DNA of 64,000 nucleotides. Source: Pleomorphomonas sp. PLEO. GTDB taxonomy: Bacteria > Pseudomonadota > Alphaproteobacteria > Rhizobiales > Pleomorphomonadaceae. The translations under genes and the position numbers were made by a program. The DNA lies in assembly GCF_041320595.1 (NCBI RefSeq), contig NZ_CP166625.1, positions 4,958,001-5,022,000 of the forward strand, in the 5' to 3' direction. Positions 54,309 to 63,904 of the stretch are shown piece by piece (positions within the stretch are counted from its first letter, which is position 1; each line of letters opens with the position of its first letter). The notes under the pieces were generated by a model. It searched no databases. It saw only the letters and a program-made list of their open reading frames with translations, and had not been told where the DNA came from.

Positions 54309-55560
54309 GATCTCTGAACTCCCTGAACATGGGCGCCGTGCCGGTCAGGATCGACGAGCGTGGCGAGAAGTTGAAGAAGAGCGGCAGCGTGGCAGCGCCA
54401 AGCGCACCCGCTCGAGCGCGAAAAGAGCCGTCGAGCACCTTTGGGACAGGGACGCTTTCGGGTGTAGCGGTTACAAGCGCGGCGGCGAGGCGCTCGACGA
54501 TGGTCTCTATGAGGCCGCAGTCGAGGTCGCCCTCGAGAACGACGTGGGCGACATCAAGGGTTGCCGTCGTGGCAAGGACGGCCGGCACGAAGGCGGCGAC
54601 CGCGTCATCGATCCATTCGGCGAAAGCGACCGGGCGGGGTTCGCGGCGGAAAAGGTCCCCGATTTCGGCCAGCGTTTCGACGGCATGTCCATGCCAGCGC
54701 AGATGCCGCCGGAGACCCGCCAGCGACGTGCGGGTGAGCAATACATCGAAGGCGCGCTCCGGCCGGGGAACTGAGGGCAGCATCGAGGCAGGTACCGGCA
54801 TCATGGCAAAATCGCCAGCGTTACCCCGACTGCCACGCAGGCAGTCGCCATCCAGCACAATACCACCGCCGACGGCGCCACCGATGAAGAGATAGATGAA
54901 GTCCGACAACACGCGGCCGTGGCCGTAGAACAGTTCGGCGATAGCGGCCGCGTTGCCGTCGTTCTCAACGAACACCGGAATGCCGGTTTCCGCTTCAAGG
55001 GCGGTACCGAAATCGAAGTCGTCCCACAAACGGAAGGATTGGGCAGGCAACTCAAGCTCTCTCAGCCAGCTGCCGAGATGATAGGGCTGCGCTAGACCGA
55101 TACCAGCAAGCCTCTCCCAGCGATCCGGCCCAATCTCATGTTCGATCGATCTGATATCGTCGGCGACGGCGGCCAACATGTCCTGTGGCGGCGGCAGCAG
55201 GGAGTCGTGCGATCGACTGGCGAGGATGTGGCCACCAAAATCGACACACACCGTCTCCCATCCGACGCGGTCAATGCGGACACCGATGGAATAGGCACCC
55301 TCCGGGGCCAAGGCCAGCATCATGGCTGGCTGGCCGCGCTGCCCCTCACGCTTCTTGCCGAGTTCGATTACGAGACCAGCGGCGGCGAGATAGGCCGTAA
55401 TGGTGCCAATGGCATTGTTGGTGAGACCGGCCGCTCGAGCGAGGTCGGCTTTCGACGCCTCGCCGAAACGGCGCAGCGCCTGAAGCACGATCCGCTCATT
55501 ATAGAGACGAACCTGAGCAGAGTTTGAACCCTGCCCGGTTCGCGTCTTGCGAGCCGACAT
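54292..55560 (-). CDS. ROK-family transcriptional regulator of the ribose-type operon
   Basis: A 422-residue regulator with an N-terminal winged helix (about 15-75) and a C-terminal ROK sugar-kinase-like domain (about 90-400, with [18 protein letters not shown] and [12 protein letters not shown]). The zinc-binding CxCGxxGCxE motif is absent. The ATG at 55560 follows a GGGGGGAGTGGGA ribosome site. It is the first gene of the operon and overlaps the ATPase gene. The effector sugar is unknown. Confidence 0.88.
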   Translation of the reverse strand: MSARKTRTGQGSNSAQVRLYNERIVLQALRRFGEASKADLARAAGLTNNAIGTITAYLAAAGLVIELGKKREGQRGQPAMMLALAPEGAYSIGVRIDRVGWETVCVDFGGHILASRSHDSLLPPPQDMLAAVADDIRSIEHEIGPDRWERLAGIGLAQPYHLGSWLRELELPAQSFRLWDDFDFGTALEAETGIPVFVENDGNAAAIAELFYGHGRVLSDFIYLFIGGAVGGGIVLDGDCLRGSRGNAGDFAMMPVPASMLPSVPRPERAFDVLLTRTSLAGLRRHLRWHGHAVETLAEIGDLFRREPRPVAFAEWIDDAVAAFVPAVLATTATLDVAHVVLEGDLDCGLIETIVERLAAALVTATPESVPVPKVLDGSFRARAGALGAATLPLFFNFSPRSSILTGTAPMFREFRDHAVRA

Positions 55561-55838
55561 TCCCACTCCCCCCGGAGCAAATCGAAGCAACCAACTTGTC
55601 GGCTGTTGAAGGTGGCGACGACAGTCTCCCAACCGTCGCCGCCCAGCCGAGGCAAGCTCTCCCGTGCTTCCCTCGATTAATTAATTCACGATGAAGAACT
55701 TAGGTCCGATGAGCCGGACGGTCAATTCAGCCAAAAGAATGAATAAAAGGTCGTTGAATGAATCAACCGAAGCGAGGGGAGCAAATCGCTCTCGCTTCGG
55801 TTGCACAAGTTCGCGGCAAAAGGCTTTTCGTGCGAGCG
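55561..55838. promoter_or_regulatory. Promoter region of the ROK-regulated ribose-type operon
   Basis: 278 bp without a gene. It contains the symmetric ATTAATTAAT at about 55676-55685, similar in composition to the TTAAGTA operator of the second ROK system at 61135, and direct GAATGAAT repeats near 55740-55765. These are candidate regulator sites only. Confidence 0.35.
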
Positions 55839-56561
55839 TCAACACATGGCGAGCGCCGTTTCCCCCCGCGCGGCGGCGAAGAGGTCAGGGCGGTCGAGAT
55901 TGATATAGTCGACACCGGCAGTGACGATCTCGCGGTGGATTGCCATATCGTCGCCGGGATAGAACGCCATCACCTCCAACCCAGCCGCGCGGCAGGCAGC
56001 AAGCAGGCCCGGACGGCGCATCTGCTCCACCGAAACTTCGATGATCGACGCGTGATGTAGCGCCGCGACCAATGACGGCGACTTTCCGATGTCCAGCGTC
56101 ATCATCTTGCGAAATTCCGGCGCCACTGCCTGCAGGCCACAGCGCATCTCCTCGGAAAAGGAGAAGTAGAAGGTTTCCCGTGTCATGCCGAGACGGCGAA
56201 CGAGTGTCGCAACCTTAGCCGGATCGCAATATTTCAGCTCGAGATAGACGCCGCATCGACCGCGCAAATGCTCGAGATAGGCGTCGAGACGGGGGACCAC
56301 GGCGCCCTTGAAGGCAGCACCATACCAGGCGCCGGCGTCGAGGGCATCGATCTCGTTCGACAGGGCGTGACCGAGTGGCCCGCTGCCATTGGTGGTACGC
56401 TCCAGCCCCTCGTCATGGAGGACGTAGAGCACGCCGTCGGCGCTCTCGCGCACGTCCAGCTCGATATAGTCGGCGCCCTGTTCTAGAGCCAGGTCGGCCG
56501 CCGCAAAGGTATTCTCCGGCGCGAAGCGGTTGGCTCCACGATGCGAAACAATGTTGGTCAT
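55839..56561 (-). CDS. Glycerophosphodiester phosphodiesterase (UgpQ-like)
   Basis: A 240-residue TIM-barrel enzyme that hydrolyses glycerophosphodiesters to glycerol-3-phosphate and an alcohol such as choline or ethanolamine. The catalytic start is HRGANRFAPENT (about 7-18), then YIELDVRESADGVLYVLHDEGLERTT with the acid and His residues, and the late VDYINLDRP. No signal peptide, so it acts in the cytoplasm. It is the last gene of a SBP-permease-permease-ATPase operon, which mirrors ugpBAECQ and supports import of glycerol-phosphate compounds. Confidence 0.92.
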   Translation of the reverse strand: MTNIVSHRGANRFAPENTFAAADLALEQGADYIELDVRESADGVLYVLHDEGLERTTNGSGPLGHALSNEIDALDAGAWYGAAFKGAVVPRLDAYLEHLRGRCGVYLELKYCDPAKVATLVRRLGMTRETFYFSFSEEMRCGLQAVAPEFRKMMTLDIGKSPSLVAALHHASIIEVSVEQMRRPGLLAACRAAGLEVMAFYPGDDMAIHREIVTAGVDYINLDRPDLFAAARGETALAMC

Positions 56562-56571
56562 TGAGGATCCG

Positions 56572-57684
56572 TTATGCCTGAAGTTCCAGTTGGCCGGCGC
56601 TCACGGGCGCGAACGGCGAGAGATCGACGCTTAGGTCGGCGATGCGCCGGCCCTGCGCGTCAAAGACGAGCGGCAGGTCGCGCTTGCAAGTGAGACCGAC
56701 GCGGTCGCCGAGCACATGACGGGCAATCTCGCCATGTTCGAGCACGTTGAGGACGCCAGCGGGCGTCGACAACGTGTAGAAGACTTCGCGCCCCATCGGC
56801 TCGACTATGGTGATCTCACCGACGAGATGTGCCGCCTCGAGCGCGACCAGCGCGACATCCTCCGGACGAATGCCAAGCGTGATGTCGCCTTCATGCGCGG
56901 CGCTCAGCGCCAGCGTCGTGGTCCCAACCCGCGCCCTGCGATCGCGAGCGGTGGCGGCGAGACGGTTCATCGGTGGCGAGCCGATGAACCCAGCGACGAA
57001 GAGGTCGTTCGGGCGGCGATAAAGATCGGCGGGTGTGCCGATCTGGGCAATGGCGCCGGCGTTCATGCAGATGATGCGATCGGCCATGGTGGTCGCTTCG
57101 ATCTGGTCGTGCGTGACGATCAGAGTGGTGATGCCAAGGCGCTTCTGGAGGCTCTTCAACTCGGCGCGCATGGCGGTTCGCAGCGTGGCGTCGAGGTTGG
57201 ACAGCGGCTCATCGAGCAACAGGATATTCGGTTCCTTGACCAGCGCTCGCGCCAATGCAACGCGCTGTTGTTGACCGCCGGAGAGCTGTGCCGGGCGGCG
57301 ATCGAGAAGTGCGCCGATCTGTACCAGATTGGCCGCCTCGATCACGCGCCGAGCCGCCTCATCACGGGGCATCGACTTGAAGCGCAGAGGAAAGGCGATG
57401 TTCTGGCGAACCGTCAGGTTGGGATAAAGCGCATAAGATTGGAAGACGATGCCGACATTGCGATCACGCGTGTCGATGCGATTAACGCTATAGCCATCGA
57501 AGGCGATCGTGCCGCCAGTCGGTGCGTAGAGCCCTGCCAGCAGAAACAGCGTCGTCGACTTGCCGCAGCCGGACGGACCGAGAAGGGCTACGAACTCACC
57601 TTCGGCTATCTCCAGATTCATAGGCTGGAGCACTTGTGTCTCGCCCCAGCTCTTGGTGACGTTTTCGAGCGTGATCCTGGCCAT
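56572..57684 (-). CDS. ABC transporter ATP-binding protein (UgpC/MsmK-like)
   Basis: A 370-residue ATPase of CUT1 importers. Walker A GPSGCGKSTTLFLLAG (about 37-52), signature LSGGQQQRVALARALVKEP and Walker B ILLLDEPLSNLDATLR, followed by a C-terminal TOBE/regulatory domain. The ATG at 57684 is used because the long upstream frame overlaps the permease gene in another frame. It lies 11 bp before the phosphodiesterase gene and is co-transcribed. Confidence 0.93.
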   Translation of the reverse strand: MARITLENVTKSWGETQVLQPMNLEIAEGEFVALLGPSGCGKSTTLFLLAGLYAPTGGTIAFDGYSVNRIDTRDRNVGIVFQSYALYPNLTVRQNIAFPLRFKSMPRDEAARRVIEAANLVQIGALLDRRPAQLSGGQQQRVALARALVKEPNILLLDEPLSNLDATLRTAMRAELKSLQKRLGITTLIVTHDQIEATTMADRIICMNAGAIAQIGTPADLYRRPNDLFVAGFIGSPPMNRLAATARDRRARVGTTTLALSAAHEGDITLGIRPEDVALVALEAAHLVGEITIVEPMGREVFYTLSTPAGVLNVLEHGEIARHVLGDRVGLTCKRDLPLVFDAQGRRIADLSVDLSPFAPVSAGQLELQA

Positions 57685-57689
57685 GATCG

Positions 57690-58754
57690 TTATCCTTTGA
57701 TCCCGCCGAAGTTCATCTGCGTGATATATTTCTGCGTGAAGACGTAGAGGATCAGGACAGGCAGGAGGTAGACCATGCCGACGGCGGCGACCATGCCATA
57801 GTCGGCGCCCATGCTGTCCTGGGCGACATAGAAGAGGTAGAGGCTCATCGTCATTTGGCTCTTGTCGATGAGTAGCGTCTGAACGAAGACGTATTCCTCC
57901 CAACCGCGCAAAAAGGTGAAGGTGGCGACGGCGATCAGGCCAACGCGGACTTGCGGCAGAACGATCAGGCGGAACGCTTGGGCACGGGTGGCACCGTCGG
58001 TCAGGGCGCTCATCTCGATGTCCCAGGGTACGGTGTCGAAGAAGCCCTTGAGAATGAAGATCGCAAACGGCAGTTCGAGGGCGCTCATGACCAGCACAAC
58101 GCCGGGTAAGGCATTGAGCAGGCCCATGTAGTGCAGCTGTACGAAGATGGCGACGGTGAGCGCCAAGGCCGGAAAAGCGTGCAGCAATAGCAGCCCGCGC
58201 AAAAGGTTCTCGCGCCCGGCGAAAGCGAAGCGCGACAAGGCGTAAGCGGCGGGGGTGGCGGTAAGCATGACGAGAATGGTTTGCGCGACGGCCAACAGCA
58301 GGGAACTGGTCAGCGCTGCCCAGACCGACGGCATGAGATCCTGACGTGACGTGCCGGTCTCGGCTATGTCCCGCTGCCAGAGAAAGCGGTAATTGGCCAG
58401 CGTCAGATGGGGCAACACGAACACTGCCATCAGCAGGACCACGACGGCCGCGAGGGCGCACCATAAAAGCGCCGGACGAGGCAAACGCTCGGTCAACAAC
58501 GCGAGGATCAGCGCTCCAGCGTAAGCCAGCGTGGCGATCAGGCCAACGCGCCACAGAACAAGATGGCCGATCCTGTCGTCCGAGGTGGTGAACGACTTCA
58601 CCGCCAGCCACAGATAGGGGAGCAGCAGGGGCACGGACACGATGGTGAGGAATACGATCACCACTGTGAGAAGGCCGATACGATTGGCAAGGCCGCGACG
58701 TTCCAGGCGAACCCAATCCATTGGCGGCGCGGCAGCGAGAGAGTCGTTCGCCAT
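57690..58754 (-). CDS. ABC transporter permease (UgpE/MalG-like) with an extra hydrophobic insert
   Basis: A 354-residue permease, about 70 residues longer than UgpE. The extra part (about residues 60-115) follows TM1 and adds hydrophobic stretches (LVLWRVGLIATLAYAGALILALL and ALLWCALAAVVVLLMAVFVLP), probably two more helices. The conserved EAA loop is EMSALTDGATRAQAFRLIVLPQVRVGLI (about 252-280). Its ATG shares one base with the stop of the other permease gene, so translation is coupled. The C-terminal TQMNFGGIKG is typical. Confidence 0.9.
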   Translation of the reverse strand: MANDSLAAAPPMDWVRLERRGLANRIGLLTVVIVFLTIVSVPLLLPYLWLAVKSFTTSDDRIGHLVLWRVGLIATLAYAGALILALLTERLPRPALLWCALAAVVVLLMAVFVLPHLTLANYRFLWQRDIAETGTSRQDLMPSVWAALTSSLLLAVAQTILVMLTATPAAYALSRFAFAGRENLLRGLLLLHAFPALALTVAIFVQLHYMGLLNALPGVVLVMSALELPFAIFILKGFFDTVPWDIEMSALTDGATRAQAFRLIVLPQVRVGLIAVATFTFLRGWEEYVFVQTLLIDKSQMTMSLYLFYVAQDSMGADYGMVAAVGMVYLLPVLILYVFTQKYITQMNFGGIKG

Positions 58755-59668
58755 CACAGAACCTCGATCTTGGGAGCGGCAAAGGTGGTGTGCATGCGGC
58801 TGACGCGCCATTGCAGCAGGGTCAGCGCGACTCCGATGGCCATCAGGCCAAGCGCGAGCGCGGCGCCGTAGCCATAAGCGCCACTTTCGAAGGCGCGCCG
58901 ATAGATGTAGAGCGCATAGGGAGTCGAGTCGTAGACCGGACCGCCGCCGGTGATCAGCAGGATGTACTCGTAGGTCGTCAACAGCGACAGCGCCTGATAG
59001 AGCGTGACGACGCGGATCGGCGCCGACAGAGCGGGGGCGATCACATGGCGCAGTACGCCCCACTCGCTGGCGCCATCGGCGCGCGCCGCATGAGAAAGAT
59101 GCCGCGGAATGGCGCGGATCGAAGCGGTAAGGATGACCATGGCGAAGGAGGCGCCGACGACACCGTTGGCGAACACGATCAGCAGCAGCGGGAAATCGTT
59201 GCGCAGATTGACGGATGGCAAACCGAGCGGCGTCGTCACCATGGTCAAAAGGCCGGAAGGCGACGGATCGGCGATCCAGATCCACAGAATGCCATAAAGA
59301 ACGGCCGGGCTCATGCGCGGCAGCAGCCAGAGACCGCGGAAGAGGTTGCCGAGCCGGTCCGGGATTGCCGTCGAGGCGATCGCCAACAGAGCGCCAAGCC
59401 CGACGTTGAATAGAAAAAGCGTGGCCGCGACGTAGATCAATGTCGTCATCAACACCAGCGGCAATCGCGCGTCGCGCTGGACGATGCGTAGGAAGTTCTC
59501 GACCGTGAGGGCGCCGACGCGCAGGTTTGGCCCCATGTCGGTGAAAGCGATCACGGTATTGACCAAGATCGGCGCGATGAAGAACACCATCAGGAGGATG
59601 AGGGCTGGGGCCAGATAAAACATCGGCCGAGCCGGCCGATGCGAGCGCAACTGGACTGTCGGAATCAT
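58754..59668 (-). CDS. ABC transporter permease (UgpA/MalF-like)
   Basis: A 304-residue CUT1 permease with six predicted helices. The EAA loop is HAARADGASEWGVLRHVIAPALSAPI (about 195-220). The ATG at 59668 is chosen because it places the first helix (MFYLAPALILLMVFFIAPI) at normal distance from the N-terminus. It lies 61 bp after the binding protein gene and overlaps the next permease start. Confidence 0.9.
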   Translation of the reverse strand: MIPTVQLRSHRPARPMFYLAPALILLMVFFIAPILVNTVIAFTDMGPNLRVGALTVENFLRIVQRDARLPLVLMTTLIYVAATLFLFNVGLGALLAIASTAIPDRLGNLFRGLWLLPRMSPAVLYGILWIWIADPSPSGLLTMVTTPLGLPSVNLRNDFPLLLIVFANGVVGASFAMVILTASIRAIPRHLSHAARADGASEWGVLRHVIAPALSAPIRVVTLYQALSLLTTYEYILLITGGGPVYDSTPYALYIYRRAFESGAYGYGAALALGLMAIGVALTLLQWRVSRMHTTFAAPKIEVL

Positions 59669-59729
59669 GGAAATAGTCGGTCCGAGGGAAAGCCGCCCGG
59701 TTGGAACCGGGCGGCGGGATGGGCCAAGG

Positions 59730-61115
59730 TCACTTGGCGACGGCGTCGCGGATGTCGATATCCGCACCGAACTGGAGCTGCAGTTCGTCGGCGATGAAGT
59801 CCACCGCCTGCTCGGGTGTCATCTTGCCCGTTTCGACAGCCTGAAGACCGCTGAACAGCACCTTGTTGTAGCTGCTGAACTTATTGTTGTTCGGGACGAA
59901 CCGCGCGTGCGCCATCATCGGCGAGGCAGCGGAGAGGGCCCAGTTCTCCTTGTAGATCGGCATCGCCATCTGTGCGTTGCTGATCGCCGTGTGATAGGAG
60001 CTCACGGCATGCTGGTTGTTGAAGTAGGGCAGCGTGGCGAGCGCAACCAGGTCGGCGGCGAGATCGGCGTGCTGGCCCTTCGGGTTGACCATGTAGAGCA
60101 GCGGATGTGACAGGTTGACGGGCTGGCCACCCTTTTCGGCAGCGGGAGCCGGGATCCAGCCGATCTTCTTAAAATAACCCTCGCCGTCGCTCGGCCAAGT
60201 GGCGCCCATCGACGTTCCGACCTGCCAGGCAAGCGCCCAGACGCCCTGATGGAAGATGAAAGCCTTTTCCTGCTTGAAGGCGCTTTGGATGGCTTCCCAG
60301 CTCATCGCCGTGTTGTCGACGGGCGTGACGCCTTCCTTGGCGTTGCGGCCGTACCAGGCAAGCGCCTTGGTCATCTCGGCTTTCGGGAAGATGAGCTTGC
60401 CGGTCTGTTCGTCGGTGAACTTGACACCAAAGGACTGGAATACCATCAGGTAGTCGATGCCGACGTTCGGACGGTGCAGCATGCCGTATTGCGCGGCTCC
60501 CTTGTCGACGACTTCCTTCGACAAGGCGGTGAGGTCGTCGAGGGTGAATTCGCCGCGCTCGACCTTTTCCGGCAGGCCGTCGATGAAAGCTTCATCCTTG
60601 CCGATCTTGCGCAGCATGTCCTTGTTGTAAAAGAACATGCGGACCTCGGCGTCCTGCGGGATGCCATAGATCTTGCCGTCGGTTGCCTTGGCGGCACTCC
60701 AGAGGACGGGCAAGATATCGCCATAGACCCAAGGTGTGGCGGCAATCCTGTCGTCCATGGCCATGGCATAGCCGTCCTGAGCGAACTGGCCGACCCACTC
60801 GTGCGGCAGCACGGAAATGTCCGGCCCCTGGCCAACGGCAAAGGCCTTGAGCTGTTCGAGGGCCAGATCGTCCCAGCCCTTGGCGGCGCTGCTCCTGGCG
60901 TCTATGACGATCTGCTTATCGACGCCGGCGGCTTTGAACTGCTGGTTGATGATTTCGGCGGCGGCCTGGATATTGGTGATGCGGGCCGGCGCGCTCCGCT
61001 CGGCGAGCGTCGACAGCGTGATGGTGATGGTCTCAGCCAGTGCTGGGCTGAGGGAGAGAACGGAAATCGCAACGGTGGCGAGGAGAGCAATAGGTCTGGT
61101 CATTGGTGTGTACAT
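59730..61115 (-). CDS. Extracellular solute-binding protein, family 1 (UgpB position)
   Basis: A 461-residue periplasmic binding protein. The signal peptide is MYTPMTRPIALLATVAISVLSLSPALA, then TITITLSTLAERSAPARITNIQAAAEIINQQFKAAG and the DISVLPHEWVGQFAQDGYAMAMDD block typical of family 1. It starts the operon that ends with a glycerophosphodiesterase, so a glycerophospho-compound is a reasonable ligand, but sequence alone would also allow an oligosaccharide. An ATG at 61103 is an alternative start. A perfect TTAAGTA palindrome lies 20 bp upstream. Confidence 0.9.
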   Translation of the reverse strand: MYTPMTRPIALLATVAISVLSLSPALAETITITLSTLAERSAPARITNIQAAAEIINQQFKAAGVDKQIVIDARSSAAKGWDDLALEQLKAFAVGQGPDISVLPHEWVGQFAQDGYAMAMDDRIAATPWVYGDILPVLWSAAKATDGKIYGIPQDAEVRMFFYNKDMLRKIGKDEAFIDGLPEKVERGEFTLDDLTALSKEVVDKGAAQYGMLHRPNVGIDYLMVFQSFGVKFTDEQTGKLIFPKAEMTKALAWYGRNAKEGVTPVDNTAMSWEAIQSAFKQEKAFIFHQGVWALAWQVGTSMGATWPSDGEGYFKKIGWIPAPAAEKGGQPVNLSHPLLYMVNPKGQHADLAADLVALATLPYFNNQHAVSSYHTAISNAQMAMPIYKENWALSAASPMMAHARFVPNNNKFSSYNKVLFSGLQAVETGKMTPEQAVDFIADELQLQFGADIDIRDAVAK

Positions 61116-61134
61116 CCGCGTTTCGGCTATTTAA

Positions 61135-61151
61135 TTAAGTAGATTACTTAA
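61135..61151. promoter_or_regulatory. Perfect TTAAGTA-N3-TACTTAA operator between the ROK gene and transporter
   Basis: TTAAGTA-GAT-TACTTAA, a perfect 17-bp inverted repeat in the 76-bp gap between the divergent binding protein and ROK genes. The position suggests that the ROK protein represses both promoters. Confidence 0.65.
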
Positions 61152-61191
61152 ATAACATTTGTATGACATTGTCTTGGATTGGGAGCGAACG

Positions 61192-62331
61192 GTGACGACG
61201 AAGGACATGTCTCGACCACACGGCATCGGCGGAACTCAAACGGCCTTGCTGCGCTACCTGCGGCAGAGAGGCTCGGCGTCCCGGGTGGAAATCGCCGAAG
61301 CCTGCGGCGTGACACCAGCGGCGGTCAGCTTGCTGACGCGCGACCTGCTGACGCGTGGCCTCGTCATCGAGGGCCTTCGTCGCAAGGGCGGGCGTGGAGC
61401 TCCTCAGATCGACCTAGAACTGCAAAAGTCCGCCGGCTACGCTCTCGGCATCAACGCCACTCGCTATTCCGTCCTACTCACCCTTCTGGACTTTGGCGGC
61501 AATGCGCTCGGAGACCGGCTCCTGCTAGGACCTTTCGACGCCTTTGCCGATGTGCTGTCGGCGATCGACAGCGGGACGCAGGCGCTTATGGCGGCGTATG
61601 GACTGGGGAGGGACACCCTGCTCGGTGCGGGTATCGCGATGCCGACGCGTTTCCGCCAGGAGACGATGCCGCTCGATCTGGCTGACGAGGTAAAGTCCTG
61701 GGCCAGCGACAACCTGTCGATCCAACTGAGCCAAGTACTGGGCTGCCCTGTTCTGATCGAGAACGATGCCAATGCCGCCGCTATAGGGGAACTAACCCTC
61801 GGCAATTCGGCGGGCCACGCGAATTTCGCCTATCTCTATCTTTCGGAAGGTATCGGTGGCGGCATCATCATCAATCGGACGCTCTATCGCGGCAATCTTG
61901 GGAATGCCGGAGAAATTGGCGCGCTGCGAGGGCGAACGTTGAGTCGCCCATCATTCGAGGACCTCGCAGCCTGGTGCGCGGCGCGAGGTGGGGATGTGCC
62001 CCCGGGCCGCGATGCCGATAAGTGGGCGTCCTATCTGGCCGACTATCCCGACCAGTTGGAAGCTTGGCTTCAACGGGCCGGTCCCGAACTTGCCCGACTG
62101 GCGTTTACCGTCGCCGCCGTACTCGCGCCATCGGCTATCTATGTCGGAGGGACGTTACCTCAGATCGTGCGAGCGCGATTGGCGGACTGGCTCGACTTCG
62201 CGCGGTCGAATCCGTTCGACAACGCGCGCGTCGTGCAACCGGCGATCCTGCTGCCCGAGGTCGTGGCAACCGATGCCGTCGCTTGTGGCGCTGCCGCCAT
62301 GATCCTGGATCGCGCCGGCAGCCTGGGTTGA
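61192..62331 (+). CDS. ROK-family transcriptional regulator of the Ugp-like operon
   Basis: A 379-residue regulator. The winged helix is about residues 20-65 (GSASRVEIAEACGVTPAAVSLLTRDLLTRGLVIEG) and the ROK domain follows (IENDANAAAIGELTLGNSAG, LYLSEGIGGGIIINRTLYRGNLGNAGEIG). The GTG at 61192 is chosen because GGGAG lies 7 bp before; ATG 61207 is also possible. It is divergent from the transporter with a perfect operator between them. It is convergent with the D-aminopeptidase gene. Confidence 0.9.
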   Translation: MTTKDMSRPHGIGGTQTALLRYLRQRGSASRVEIAEACGVTPAAVSLLTRDLLTRGLVIEGLRRKGGRGAPQIDLELQKSAGYALGINATRYSVLLTLLDFGGNALGDRLLLGPFDAFADVLSAIDSGTQALMAAYGLGRDTLLGAGIAMPTRFRQETMPLDLADEVKSWASDNLSIQLSQVLGCPVLIENDANAAAIGELTLGNSAGHANFAYLYLSEGIGGGIIINRTLYRGNLGNAGEIGALRGRTLSRPSFEDLAAWCAARGGDVPPGRDADKWASYLADYPDQLEAWLQRAGPELARLAFTVAAVLAPSAIYVGGTLPQIVRARLADWLDFARSNPFDNARVVQPAILLPEVVATDAVACGAAAMILDRAGSLG

Positions 62332-62341
62332 GCGTAAGCGG

Positions 62342-63904
62342 TCAGGCAATCCGCGAAAACGGCACGTTTCGGGCAAGCCAACAGCCGATGGCAAGCCCCT
62401 CGACGGTGCCACCGGCGGCGCGGTGAACGCGGACGGTCCAATCACCGGGAGCGGGCGCATCCATGCCGCGCGGGGTCGAAAGCTTCCAGACGTCGGCGGC
62501 GACGTGGCTCATGGCGTGCATCGGACCGCGACCAAGGAAGCCGTCAAAGCGAGCAGCGAAGGTGGAACCAATCGCCTCGATTTCCAGCGCGGACTCGGTT
62601 TCCGGCGACCAGTAGCGGCCGGCGATATCCGGTGCCGCTTCTCCGACAAGACGCACCGCGACACCGCGGAGGTTGTCGCCGGGGCGATCGAGCCCAAGTC
62701 CCTCATTCTCCCTGGATAGCGTCATGCCATTGGACCGAGCGATGCCGTCCGGACCATAGGACAGCACCTCGGCGCCACCGGCGAAGCGGGCGAGGATGGC
62801 ATTGCCGTGGGCGGTAATGTCGAGCAAAAGGCCGGACGACGGCTCGACATATGCTCCGGCCCACGCCCGGTCGGCGGGCGTATCGCCTGCCTGAGGCACC
62901 GAGGGGCGGCCGAGAGCGGCGCGCATCAGGAAAAGGGCCGCGGCATGCGCATCGGCCTCGTGGTTGAACATCACCACCACCGAAAGCCGCTCGGATGCCG
63001 TGTGCAATCGACGGATGCGGAAACCACGCAACGCGCCACCGTGGCCGGTGATCGCAACATCGTCGATTCGATCGTGTGCAAGGCCCATACCGTAGCGCGC
63101 CAAACGACCATCGGAGAAGGTGGGCTGGGTTGACAACCGCGTATACAGCCCATCCGCATCGTCGCGGGCGCGATCGATAAAGCCTTCCCAGGCAAGCATG
63201 TCGTCGAGGGTCGCGGCGACGCCGGCGTCGCCCGTCCAGAGAATGCGATTCGTCGCCGGGAACCAGCCAACAGCGGAATTGCCCTCATGACCGACAACGC
63301 CATTGAGAGGAGCTGCCGTGTCAGCCGCGAGGCGAGCGTCCCGCATGCCGGCCGGACCAAAGATATGGTGGGCGTAGAGTTCGGCCAGCGAACGACCGGA
63401 CCGCTCTTCGAGAAGATCGGACAGGATGCGGAAATTGCCGTTGGAATAGGAGTACTGGCTGCCCGGCTCGAAATGCGTGGTCTTCATGCGGGCAAACAGC
63501 GGCCGCGCGTCCTCCCGGCGGAAGACGCCTTCATGATGAGCGCCGTGCAACGCGGTGAGGGCCCAATAATCGCGCAGACCCGAGCGATTGTCGCAAAGTT
63601 CACGGACCGTCGGCCGCCGCCCCTCAAGATTCGGCAGGAAATCGGCCAGCCTGTCGTCAAGCGCCGATGGGGCGCCGACGAGGTCAAGCAGCACGCCGCA
63701 GGTCATCTGCTTGGTGATCGAACAGATCGGCATCAGACGGGACGCAGTCATCGGCAAGCCGGCATCGGGATCGGCATAGCCCCAAGCCTCGCGGAGGACC
63801 ACTTCGCCGTCCTTCATCACGCCAACCACGCCACCCGGTCCCTTGAAACGCTCCGGCAACGAGGCCACGGCAGCGGCGAGGGCGGCTCGATCGATCGATG
63901 ACAT
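62342..63904 (-). CDS. dap: D-aminopeptidase (serine peptidase family S12)
   Basis: A 520-residue penicillin-recognising-type serine hydrolase that releases N-terminal D-amino acids. The catalytic Ser62-x-x-Lys65 (CSITKQ), Tyr153-Ser-Asn155 (YSYSN) and the HGG triad element near 288 match the numbering I recall for Ochrobactrum anthropi DAP, and the length is the same, including the C-terminal beta-barrel domains. No signal peptide is seen, so it is cytoplasmic. AAGGAAGAG precedes the ATG. It ends 11 bp from the convergent ROK gene. Confidence 0.94.
   Translation of the reverse strand: MSSIDRAALAAAVASLPERFKGPGGVVGVMKDGEVVLREAWGYADPDAGLPMTASRLMPICSITKQMTCGVLLDLVGAPSALDDRLADFLPNLEGRRPTVRELCDNRSGLRDYWALTALHGAHHEGVFRREDARPLFARMKTTHFEPGSQYSYSNGNFRILSDLLEERSGRSLAELYAHHIFGPAGMRDARLAADTAAPLNGVVGHEGNSAVGWFPATNRILWTGDAGVAATLDDMLAWEGFIDRARDDADGLYTRLSTQPTFSDGRLARYGMGLAHDRIDDVAITGHGGALRGFRIRRLHTASERLSVVVMFNHEADAHAAALFLMRAALGRPSVPQAGDTPADRAWAGAYVEPSSGLLLDITAHGNAILARFAGGAEVLSYGPDGIARSNGMTLSRENEGLGLDRPGDNLRGVAVRLVGEAAPDIAGRYWSPETESALEIEAIGSTFAARFDGFLGRGPMHAMSHVAADVWKLSTPRGMDAPAPGDWTVRVHRAAGGTVEGLAIGCWLARNVPFSRIA

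Noticed and set aside
57685-58782. N-terminal extension of the Ugp-type ATPase frame
   Set aside because: It overlaps the permease gene in another frame and has Arg/Pro-rich shadow composition; the true start is 57684.
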